From: DAOTWA01 sp963702935
Lineage (GTDB): Bacteria; Chloroflexota; Anaerolineae; Anaerolineales; Anaerolineaceae
Assembly (NCBI GenBank): GCA_963702935.1
Contig: OY969772.1
Location: forward strand, 3,720,001-3,784,000
Direction of reading: 5' to 3'
DNA: 64,000 nucleotides
Part shown: in pieces, positions 1 to 7,132 of the stretch
How positions within the stretch are numbered: position 1 is the first letter of the stretch
How the letters are laid out: each line of letters starts with the position of its first letter
Program-made: the position numbers and the translations under genes
Notes under the pieces: generated by a model
The model's input: only the letters and a program-made list of their open reading frames with translations
Database searches by the model: none
What the model was told of the DNA's origin: nothing

Positions 1-426
1 GACCTGGAATATCGTCTGATCTTGCATCCCGTCAGCCTGGTGGGTGTGCTCCTGGGTGGGAGCATCGGGGTTTATTTGCACGGAATTCTGCCGACGTTGA
101 TCGGCGGCGCCGCCGGTTTTGGGATCATGCTGGCGCTTTATTATCTAGGTGAAGTATTTGCGAAGTGGATGGCTCGCCGGCGGGGAGAGACGGTAGAAGA
201 GGTCGCACTAGGATTTGGAGACGTCAATCTTTCCGGTGTGTTAGGGCTGTTATTGGGATGGCCCGGTATCATAGCCGGCTTATTGATGGCGATTTTGATC
301 GGAGGGGCGGTAAGTTTGTTGTTTATTTTGAGCTTGTTGGTCACCAGACGCTATCGCCCTTTAATGGCAATTCCGTATGCGCCGTTCTTGATCCTGGGGG
401 CGATTGTGTTGCTGTTCCGCGGCTAA
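1..426 (+). CDS. Type IV prepilin peptidase (A24 family), C-terminal part
   Basis: The reading frame is open from the first base, so the gene begins upstream of the window and only the last 141 residues are present. The fragment starts with DLEYRLILHP, the first aspartate motif of A24 peptidases. It carries the second one, GFGD, at about 211-222. These two aspartates form the catalytic pair that cleaves prepilin leader peptides at the membrane. The rest is hydrophobic, with at least four membrane segments. The family's job fits the downstream TadE/TadG-like genes, whose products have a pilin-like N-terminal helix. The N-terminal methylase and zinc region, if there is one, lies outside the window. 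Confidence 0.85.
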   Translation, partial: DLEYRLILHPVSLVGVLLGGSIGVYLHGILPTLIGGAAGFGIMLALYYLGEVFAKWMARRRGETVEEVALGFGDVNLSGVLGLLLGWPGIIAGLLMAILIGGAVSLLFILSLLVTRRYRPLMAIPYAPFLILGAIVLLFRG

Positions 427-478
427 CGGCTTGTGTAACAATTTTGGTTCCGCTTCGTCTTTATATTAAGGAATTGAC

Positions 479-1042
479 ATGAGGGTATTTCAACCCGGGA
501 TTCCCGATGAAGAGCTAATCTCTCGTGCAATTCAGGGCGATTCGGCCGCATTCGGTGCGCTCTATGAGCGTTATTTGGAGCGCATCTATCGGTATATCTA
601 TTTTCGCGTGGCGGATGCGCCTGAAGCGGAGGATTTGACGGAGACCGTATTTTTAAAAGCCTGGGAGGCCTTGCCAAACTTACGCGAGGAAGGGCTTAAT
701 TTTAGGGCGTGGCTATATCGGATCGCGCACAACCTGGTCGTCGACCGGCACCGCACTCAACGGGCGGTGGTTCCCCTGGAGAGTATAAGCGCCCAGGGAG
801 ACGTCGGAGACGGCCCAGAATTGGCAGCTCAAAGTGGTGAAATTTCAGCTCATCTGGCTAAAGCGCTCTCGGGCATGGATGAAGACATGCAGCAAGTCTT
901 GGTATGCCGCTTCATTATGGAGCTAAGCCACGCAGAGACAGCGGCGATCATGCAGCGTTCGGAAGGCTATATCCGCGTTCTGCAATTTCGAGCATTACGG
1001 AAGCTCAAAGAAGCCATGAAGGAAACTTCGTCCAATGAATGA
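479..1042 (+). CDS. ECF-type sigma-70 RNA polymerase sigma factor
   Basis: A 187-residue protein with the two-domain layout of an extracytoplasmic-function sigma factor. Region 2 lies at about residues 12-95, with a core motif DAPEAEDLTETVFLKAWEAL and the RAWLYRIAHNLVVDRHR helix. Region 4 is a helix-turn-helix at about residues 125-180, containing LSHAETAAIMQRSEGYIRV. It should direct RNA polymerase to a small regulon. The ATG at 479 gives the expected N-terminus. The 3' end overlaps the next gene by 8 bp, so the two are translationally coupled. That neighbour, a membrane protein with a cytoplasmic N-terminus, is the likely regulator. Confidence 0.88.
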   Translation: MRVFQPGIPDEELISRAIQGDSAAFGALYERYLERIYRYIYFRVADAPEAEDLTETVFLKAWEALPNLREEGLNFRAWLYRIAHNLVVDRHRTQRAVVPLESISAQGDVGDGPELAAQSGEISAHLAKALSGMDEDMQQVLVCRFIMELSHAETAAIMQRSEGYIRVLQFRALRKLKEAMKETSSNE

Positions 1043-2055
1043 TCCTATTGCTCAGGCACTGGCGGAATGCCTCGATCATCTTCGGGCCGGGGATATGACC
1101 CTGGAGGAATGCCTGGAGCGCTACCCGGGCCTGGAGGATGAGATCGCTCCATTGTTGGATATGGCAGTGGACTTGCAAAACGCCCCGTCTCCAGAGATCC
1201 GGCCGCAATTCGCCCGAACCGCGCAAGTGCGGTTGATGAAGAAAATTGCCGCTAAAGAAGAGCAATTCCCTGTAACGTTTTGGCAACGGCTTCGTTATGT
1301 TATTAAGCAAGGCCTGAGAACGAATTGGAGCATTCGACCCGCAACAGCTTTGGTTTTGATCGTAGTGCTCATGGGTGCTTTGTTAGGAGTGGGGACAGTA
1401 CAGGCGTCAGGTCAAGCCCTACCAGGTGATTTACTCTACCCTGTTAAAACCACTCTGGAAGACGTACAAATTACATTCTCGGGGCCCGAAAGGGCCACAC
1501 AATTACGAACTCGATTTCCTGCAAGCGCGCAAGTCGGAGATCCAGCAACTGGTAACGTTGGGCCGGTTCGATCAGGTAACCAATGCGGTCAACCAATTTG
1601 AGGCACAGGCGGATGAAGTCTCTTCTTCTCTGGAAAGTTTAGCCAGGACTAACCCGGCATCGGCTTTATCGTTATCGAGCGAATATAAGAACGTCTTAGC
1701 AAATAACGTAACGGTTCTTGAAAGCTTATTGACGAAAGTGCCACCTCAGGCAAAGCAGGCCATTCAACATGCGATCGACAAAGCTACCCAGCAGCCGTCT
1801 GCCACCCCTGAGATCAACACGGCTTTACCGCCCGGACAGCAGAAGAAATTAGAGACGACGCCGACGCCTCCGGTGGTTGAGCCGACCAAGAACAATGGGA
1901 AACCGACTGATTCACCGGGCAAGAAACCAACGGATGTGACGAACGGGAAATCGACTGAGGTACCAAATGAAAAGCCAACCGAAAAACCACATCCCACCCA
2001 CCCGCCCACGAATGACAATAGTGGGCCTAAGCCAAAACCTACTAAGAAAAAATAG
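1035..2055 (+). CDS. DUF5667-type membrane protein, putative sigma partner (frameshifted)
   Basis: The gene overlaps the sigma factor by 8 bp. The N-terminal half (about residues 1-95) is cytoplasmic and resembles a short helical anti-sigma region (ALAECLDHLRAGDMTLEECL). A single membrane helix follows at about residues 98-120. After it comes a DUF5667-like extracellular part with the motif PGDLLYPVKTTLEDVQ. The frame breaks near 1506. Removing one base there gives a continuous ATQLELDFLQARKSEIQQL, the normal continuation of this domain. The C-terminus is a Lys/Pro/Thr-rich tail (KPTDSPGKKPTD and similar) that could reach into the cell envelope. An anti-sigma role is inferred from position and topology, not from a recognised anti-sigma domain. 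Confidence 0.7.
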
Positions 2056-3124
2056 GGTCTGGCTCAATTATCGTTTAAAGTCCCCCTTGTGGTCCGATGG
2101 CCAGGGCCTCGTAGAGTTTGCCATTGCCCTGCCAATTTTACTTTTCTTGGTCTTGGGGATCATAGAAAGCGGCAGGCTCCTCTTCATTTACAATGCCGTC
2201 AGCAACGCCAGCCGGGAAGCCGCCCGTTATGGGGCGGGTGTGGGCGATGATGGAGCAGGAACGCAGCTTCGTTACCGGGATTGCACGGGGATCGTCGCAA
2301 CCGCCAAACGGGTTGGCTCACTGGCCGGGATAAACGGTTCTGACATCAGCATCGCTTACGACAATAACGGCAGTGGGTTTACTCCTGGCTGCCCGCCATC
2401 AGAGCCGCCTTACGTTGCCCTGGGCGACCGCATCCGGGTAAGCGTAAGTGTCCCCTATCAACCTATCGTACCGTTGATTCCCTTCCCGGCCTTTGATATT
2501 ACTTCCGAGAACGTGCATACGATTATCAAGAACGTGTGGGCCGTCGGCCAGGTGCCGGCCGGAGTGGTTTTGGCTTCTCCCACAGATGAGCCGGCGCCTT
2601 CCTCTACGCCTACACCGACAGCCACGCTCGACCCTAATTCGCCGCCTATCCCGGTTACCGGCGATGATCCGACCCTGACCCCCACACCGACGCTCCCGCC
2701 AACGACGACGCCTACTCCTATGCCGAGCTGCGAGAACTACGGAATTACGGCCAAGATCGTTCAGGGAAACAAGAACTTTGGAATCTACGGCTATACAGTC
2801 GATATTTGGAACGCGGGGAATACGAATGCTTATTTGAATTCGGCCCAGATCGTTTGGAATAACCAGAACAAGACCAAAGCATCGGATATCGTTGGGATTT
2901 ATTTTGGCGGCACGGAGATCGACGGGCCCTATAGCCTGAACCCCGCTCCAACCAGCTATTTCGTGGATTGGCCTAATGATCCAACGAATGTTTATACACA
3001 GATACTGGCCCAAACAGGCCCCAAAACGTTTGGGGTCAAGTTTTCTGACCTCTATTCTATGAGCGGCCTGAACCTCACCTTTAACGTTTCCAGCCAGGGA
3101 ATGTGTTTCTTGATACCCAATTGA
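1967..3124 (+). CDS. TadE-like pseudopilin with C-terminal extracellular domain
   Basis: A TadE-type N-terminus (GQGLVEFAIALPILLFLVLG) gives one membrane helix at about residues 48-72, followed by the usual NAVSNASREAARYGA stretch. After about 190 residues comes a Pro/Thr linker (about residues 205-262). Then there is a 120-residue domain with two cysteines and many aromatic residues that looks like a secreted beta-sandwich; I do not recognise its family. The start is uncertain. ATG 1967 has GAGG six bases upstream but overlaps the previous gene by 89 bp; ATG 2012 and TTG 2087 are alternatives. TadE proteins are minor components of Tad/Flp pilus systems, but no tadA, tadB or tadC gene lies in the window. 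Confidence 0.75.
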   Translation: MKSQPKNHIPPTRPRMTIVGLSQNLLRKNRVWLNYRLKSPLWSDGQGLVEFAIALPILLFLVLGIIESGRLLFIYNAVSNASREAARYGAGVGDDGAGTQLRYRDCTGIVATAKRVGSLAGINGSDISIAYDNNGSGFTPGCPPSEPPYVALGDRIRVSVSVPYQPIVPLIPFPAFDITSENVHTIIKNVWAVGQVPAGVVLASPTDEPAPSSTPTPTATLDPNSPPIPVTGDDPTLTPTPTLPPTTTPTPMPSCENYGITAKIVQGNKNFGIYGYTVDIWNAGNTNAYLNSAQIVWNNQNKTKASDIVGIYFGGTEIDGPYSLNPAPTSYFVDWPNDPTNVYTQILAQTGPKTFGVKFSDLYSMSGLNLTFNVSSQGMCFLIPN

Positions 3125-3158
3125 CGTTGCATAGATCCGCCAGGGAAAAACGCTGTGA

Positions 3159-3638
3159 ATGATTTCCGGAAAACACGATTTCTCTCAAAAAGGGCAAAGC
3201 CTGGTAGAGCTGGCCGTCAGTCTGACCTTTATATTGATCTTGCTTGGAGGGGTCATTGACCTGGGGCGGGCATTTTTCGCTTACATCGCTTTGAGAGACG
3301 CCGCCCAGGAGGGGGCCGCGGTTGGCTCGCTTTATCCAACGGATTTCAAGATGGTTTTCGATCGCATCAAACAATCTTCGAACAGCCCGATCGACCTGGC
3401 CAACGACCCCGGCGTCAGCATGTGCGCCAAGCTGGATGACGCATCCTGCAGTACCGCTGACCAACCTGCCAACCTTGAAGATGCTTGCATCGGGCACACG
3501 ATTACCGTGCAAATCGCCTATAATTTCGTGCTTTCCATGCCTTTTATCGGAGGGGTGATCGGGTCGCAGTCCTTCCCCATTACTGCAACGGCTTCCAATA
3601 CGATTTTGTCTTCAGCGCCGGGGTGTCCTGTAAACTAA
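3159..3638 (+). CDS. TadE/TadG-like pseudopilin
   Basis: A 159-residue protein with the typical TadE N-terminus (GQSLVELAVSLTFILILLGG, about residues 12-31), a single membrane helix and a conserved ALRDAAQEGAAVGSL segment. The rest is periplasmic or extracellular and has four cysteines (residues 88, 96, 107 and 157) that could form disulfides. It lies 34 bp after the larger TadE protein and one base before the TadG-like gene, so the three probably form one transcript. It is likely assembled into, or anchors, a surface appendage or envelope complex. Confidence 0.75.
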   Translation: MISGKHDFSQKGQSLVELAVSLTFILILLGGVIDLGRAFFAYIALRDAAQEGAAVGSLYPTDFKMVFDRIKQSSNSPIDLANDPGVSMCAKLDDASCSTADQPANLEDACIGHTITVQIAYNFVLSMPFIGGVIGSQSFPITATASNTILSSAPGCPVN

Positions 3639-3639
3639 T

Positions 3640-4992
3640 ATGAAGAGTCTTTCAAGGGGTCAATCTACCATGGTCTCACCATCTCGATCTGAAAGCGGCC
3701 AGGTCATCTTGTTAGTCGTTTTTGCGCTCATCGGTTTGTTGGCATTTGCTGCCCTGGCCGTTGACGGCGGAATGGTTTACTCTGACCACCGCAATGCCCA
3801 GAATGCGGCGGATGCCGCGGCTCTGGCGGGAGCATTGGCCCTGGCGAACAACCAAATCGACCAGATTGTTCCGCAAGGATTGGCCCGGGCGGATGCGAAT
3901 GGCTTCGATAACGATCAGGTCAATAACTGGGTCAACGTATATTATCCCCCCACGGATGGGACGTATCAAAGCGACTCGCGTTACGTTCAGGTCAAGATCC
4001 GCTCGATCTCCAACACCTCTCTGATCCAATTGGTATACAAAGGGTTGGCCGAGAATCAGGTGGAAGCCGTAGCGCGGGTGTTGACCAGCCAGACTATGGG
4101 CGGGGCCACCGTCTTGTACGGCATGAGCTTGAACAAATGCAAGACCCTGGAATTCGATGGCACCGGCGATGTGGTCGTGCAAAATGGCAGCATCTTCTCT
4201 AATTCCAAGGCCAATAACCACCCAAGCTGTGAATCGGCCGTCCAGGGGGGCTCGGGCACGATCGATGTGCAGGGTGGCTCCATAGAGGTCGTTGGCTCGT
4301 TCAATATCAATGGGAACGCTGGCTCCGTCACGCCCAACCCCTTAACCGGCGTTCCCCAGCAAGAGCCCATGACGGTCCCGGCCCCCAAGTGCCCGGATAC
4401 GAGCAACGGCGACGTGAAGCTGACCAATAATCATAACCTCCAGCTCGACCCTGGCCGCTATGGAAGCATCGACGTGCAGGGCGGCGACCTGACGTTGAGC
4501 TCCGGGTTGTACTGCATTGAGGGGAACTTCACCTCGAATGGCGGTTCCGTGAAGAGCCTCTCGCCGGGGGTGATGATCTATATGATGGGCGAGAGCGGCG
4601 GCGGGAAATTCGCCCTGGCGGGCAATACCCAGGTCGATTTACAGGCCCACATCAAAGGCGACGCGGGGTGGTACCTGCCAACGCAAGTGGACGAGCCTGC
4701 CACCCTCGATTACAGCGGGATGCTGCTGTACGTGGACCCGCTCAATTCCAATTCGGTCACCATCTTGGGGACTTCCTCTTCCAGCTTTACGGGGACCGTT
4801 TTCAGCCCCTCCGGCCAGTGCGTGATCGGCGGGAATTCACAGAATATCACGGGCGACCCGCAGACCCAATTGAATATTTCTTCGCAGATCATTTGCGATA
4901 CGATCAAGACGGCCGGCAACCCCAAGCTAAATATGACTTACCAGGCTTCGGATAATTTCTTCGTCCCGCCGCTTATTTCTTTGGTCCACTAG
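3640..4992 (+). CDS. TadG-like protein with beta-helix-type passenger
   Basis: A 450-residue protein. Residues 19-43 (SGQVILLVVFALIGLLAFAA) form the TadG-like N-terminal helix, followed by DGGMVYSDHRNAQNAADAAALAGA, split here as the family signature DGGMVYSDHRNAQ plus an alanine-rich run. The last 300 residues are rich in Gly, Ser and Asn, with short repeated turns (DGTGDVVVQNGSIFSN, SIDVQGGDLTLSSG). This is what a right-handed beta-helix surface domain looks like. The gene starts one base after the previous stop, so it belongs to the same operon, which ends at the strong hairpin at 5011-5050. Confidence 0.75.
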   Translation: MKSLSRGQSTMVSPSRSESGQVILLVVFALIGLLAFAALAVDGGMVYSDHRNAQNAADAAALAGALALANNQIDQIVPQGLARADANGFDNDQVNNWVNVYYPPTDGTYQSDSRYVQVKIRSISNTSLIQLVYKGLAENQVEAVARVLTSQTMGGATVLYGMSLNKCKTLEFDGTGDVVVQNGSIFSNSKANNHPSCESAVQGGSGTIDVQGGSIEVVGSFNINGNAGSVTPNPLTGVPQQEPMTVPAPKCPDTSNGDVKLTNNHNLQLDPGRYGSIDVQGGDLTLSSGLYCIEGNFTSNGGSVKSLSPGVMIYMMGESGGGKFALAGNTQVDLQAHIKGDAGWYLPTQVDEPATLDYSGMLLYVDPLNSNSVTILGTSSSSFTGTVFSPSGQCVIGGNSQNITGDPQTQLNISSQIICDTIKTAGNPKLNMTYQASDNFFVPPLISLVH

Positions 4993-5004
4993 CTATCATC
5001 CTCC

Positions 5005-5050
5005 CCTAAAAATCCACCCCAGGAGTATCCTCCTCGGGGTGGATTTTATT
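5005..5050. terminator. Bidirectional intrinsic terminator between TadG-like gene and pckA
   Basis: AATCCACCCC plus AGGAG (5011-5025) pairs with CTCCT plus GGGGTGGATT (5030-5045). The stem is nearly perfect at 15 bp, with a TATC loop and a single bulged C at 5035. A T-rich stretch follows on the plus strand (TTTTATT) and on the minus strand. It sits exactly between two convergent genes and can stop transcription from both sides. Confidence 0.9.
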
Positions 5051-5064
5051 AGCGTCAGGTCAGG

Positions 5065-6676
5065 CTATTCTAGCTTCGGCCCGGCGGCCAGGACGCCGGG
5101 AGAGACTGCCTGCGAGAATTGTTGAAAGTTCTTGATGAAGCTCGAGATCAGGTTGCGCGCCTGCTGCCGGTAAGCCTCGGGGTCGCTCCAGGCCCGGCAA
5201 GGATCAAAAAGGGCCTCTGGAACTCCCGGACATTGGGTTGGGACGGCCAGGCCAAAAAAGGGATCGACCTGGGCCGGTACGTCGTCTAAATGGTGTTTGA
5301 GCACGGCCTTCACCATGGCTCGCGTGTAGGGCAGTTGAATGCGCTGTCCAATCCCATAGGGGCCGCCCGTCCAGCCCGTATTGAGCAGCCATACCTTGAC
5401 ATGGTGCTTGTCGATCTTTTTCCTCAATAGATCGGCATAGACGGAGGGGTGCAGGGGTAAAAAGGGAGCGCCAAAGCAGGTCGAAAAGGTCGCCTGCGGC
5501 TCAGCGCCGAGACCCTTTTCCGTCCCGGCCAGCTTGGAAGTGTACCCGGAGAGGAAGTAGTACATGGCCTGCTCGGTAGTCAGCCGGGCGAGGGGCGGCA
5601 GTACGCCGAAGGCGTCAGCGGTCAGGAGGAAAATATTCTCAGGGTGTCCGGCTCGCCCTTCTACGATGCGGCCGGGAACGCACTCGAGGGGGTAAGCCGC
5701 GCGGGTGTTTTCGGTGAGGTGCCCGTCGTCGAAATCCAGGCAGCGGGATATAGGATCGAGGACCACGTTTTCCAGGACGGTGCCAAACTTGCGCGTGGCT
5801 TCCCAAATGATGGGCTCGAGCTGGGGGCGCAGGTGAATGGTCTTGGCGTAACATCCTCCTTCGAAGTTGAAGACGCCATCCTCAGCCCATCCGTGCTCAT
5901 CGTCGCCGATCAGGCGGCGGTCGGCTTCCGAGGAAAGGGTGGTTTTCCCGGTGCCAGACAACCCGAAGAACAGAGCCACGTCGTCTTTGTCGCCCACGTT
6001 GGCGGAGCAGTGCATGGGGAGCACTTGCCGTCCCGGCATCAAATAATTCATGATGGTGAAGATGGATTTCTTTATTTCCCCGGCGTAGCTCGTGCCGCCG
6101 ATCAGGATCAGGTGTTCTTCGAGGTCGATCAGGATGAAGATGTTGGAGTTGATTCCGTGCTCTCTGCGGGTCCACCGTAAACCCTGGCGCCTGGATCAGG
6201 GTGAAGAGGGGAACCTGCTCCGGGAGATTTTCGCGGGGGACGCGCAAGAATAAGTCCCAGGCAAAAAGGCTGTGCCAGGCATTCTCCGTGATGATGCGAA
6301 CGGGGATTTGGTTTTGGGGGTGCGCGCCCACCAGCATATCTTGCACGAATATTTCTCGGCCTTGAAGATAGGCGAGCAATTCTTGATGGATGCGCGCGAA
6401 CTGAGGAGGCGAAATGGAGTGGTTTATGGCGCCCCACCAGACGTGCTCATCTTCTGCGTGGCCGTGGTTGACGATGAATTTGTCATTGGGAGAACGGCCG
6501 GTGAACTGCCCCGTATTGACTACGACCGCGCCATTATTGGCTAACACCCCCTCCTCGCGGCGGATAATATGTTCTACCAGGGCGGGTGGAAACAGGTTCC
6601 AATAGATTGTTTTTATGTTGCGAAGGTGATGATTTTCCAGGCCATATTTACTGGGGTTCCCCAGCTGGTTGGTCAT
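5065..6676 (-). CDS. pckA: Phosphoenolpyruvate carboxykinase (ATP), frameshifted in the sequence
   Basis: Two overlapping frames together make one ATP-type PEPCK of about 536 residues. This enzyme converts oxaloacetate plus ATP to PEP, CO2 and ADP, the entry step of gluconeogenesis. The N-terminal part has GRSPNDKFIV. The C-terminal part has the P-loop GLSGTGKTTLS, the metal motif IGDDEHGW and INTGWTGGPYGIG (here LNTGWTGGPYGIG). The frame breaks at about 6168-6172, in a CCC run. Correcting one base gives a continuous RREHGINSNIFILIDLEEH segment. The ATG at 6676 has a perfect AGGAGG seven bases upstream. The long leader beyond it contains a structured RNA and an intrinsic terminator. Confidence 0.92.
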
Positions 6677-6708
6677 ACCTGTAGCCTCCTGTTATGGGAC
6701 CACTCCAG

Positions 6709-6731
6709 AAGCGGCTTGCGCTGAACCGCTT
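6709..6731 (-). promoter_or_regulatory. Hairpin in the pckA leader
   Basis: AAGCGG (6726-6731 on the minus strand) pairs with CCGCTT (6709-6714), 33 nt before the pckA start codon and directly after the leader terminator. It could take part in an alternative fold with the terminator or protect the ribosome binding site. Only the pairing is visible; the function is inferred. Confidence 0.3.
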
Positions 6732-6735
6732 GGGC

Positions 6736-6896
6736 AAAATAAAAGGCCGCCCTGTAGGGGGCGGCTTATGTGAACTCCCCACCGCTGTGCGTGCTCGAGG
6801 CCTGGCGTACCCTTGGGTCGAGGTGCGCGAAGCATCGGGTAAGGGCGGGGGTCGATGGATGGAACCATCGGGTAATTCGATGCAAGAGAAACATCT
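6736..6896 (-). ncRNA. Candidate structured RNA ending in an intrinsic terminator, upstream of pckA
   Basis: Read on the minus strand, AUGU-UU-CUCUU (6884-6894) pairs with GGGAG-UUC-ACAU (6768-6780) and closes a multi-helix fold. Inside are GCATCG/CGATGC (6878-6883 with 6832-6837), enclosing a nested hairpin CGATGG/CCATCG (6865-6870 with 6853-6858). A second arm GCGCACCTCGA/TCGAGCACGC lies at 6818-6828 with 6789-6798. A GC-rich hairpin (6745-6767) and TTTTATTTT (6736-6744) form an intrinsic terminator. The fold ends 60 nt before pckA. It is either a cis-acting attenuator or riboswitch-like leader, or an independent RNA. The 161-nt size and a weak CACCTCGACCCAAGGGT similarity could fit a 6S RNA, but I cannot assign it. 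Confidence 0.35.
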
Positions 6897-6939
6897 ACCT
6901 ATAGTTTACCACTAATAGATCGATCTGGCGCTTAGAGGG

Positions 6940-7114
6940 TGGCCAGAGTGTGCACGCATAGGTTGTCAGCCGTTTTCAGGCGATTGAAATCGCTGCAACG
7001 AAGTACACGAAGTCGGCCTTCGCCGACTGGTTTTTAGCCAGCGCAGGCTGGCTTCGTGCAGTTTGTAGGTGCAGTTTCCAACTGCCTGACAACTCGTGCG
7101 TGCACACGTGGCCA
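6940..7114. repeat. MITE-like element with about 30-bp terminal inverted repeats
   Basis: TGGCCAGAGTGTGCACGCAT plus AGGTTGTCAG (6940-6969) matches the reverse complement of 7086-7114 (CTGACAACTCGTGCGTGCAC plus ACGTGGCCA) at nearly every position. The 116-bp interior holds further hairpins, such as AGTCGG/CCGACT and GCAGTTT/AACTGC, and no reading frame. Long terminal inverted repeats around a short non-coding core are the hallmark of non-autonomous transposable elements. It lies just downstream of the lipoprotein gene and upstream of the pckA leader RNA. A clear target duplication is not visible. Only one copy is in this window. Confidence 0.6.
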
Positions 7115-7132
7115 GACGCAACCGGCTGCGCC

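Noticed and set aside
6694..6915. A 73-residue plus-strand frame in the pckA leader
   Set aside because: It runs through the terminator and structured RNA, has no ribosome binding site and resembles no protein.
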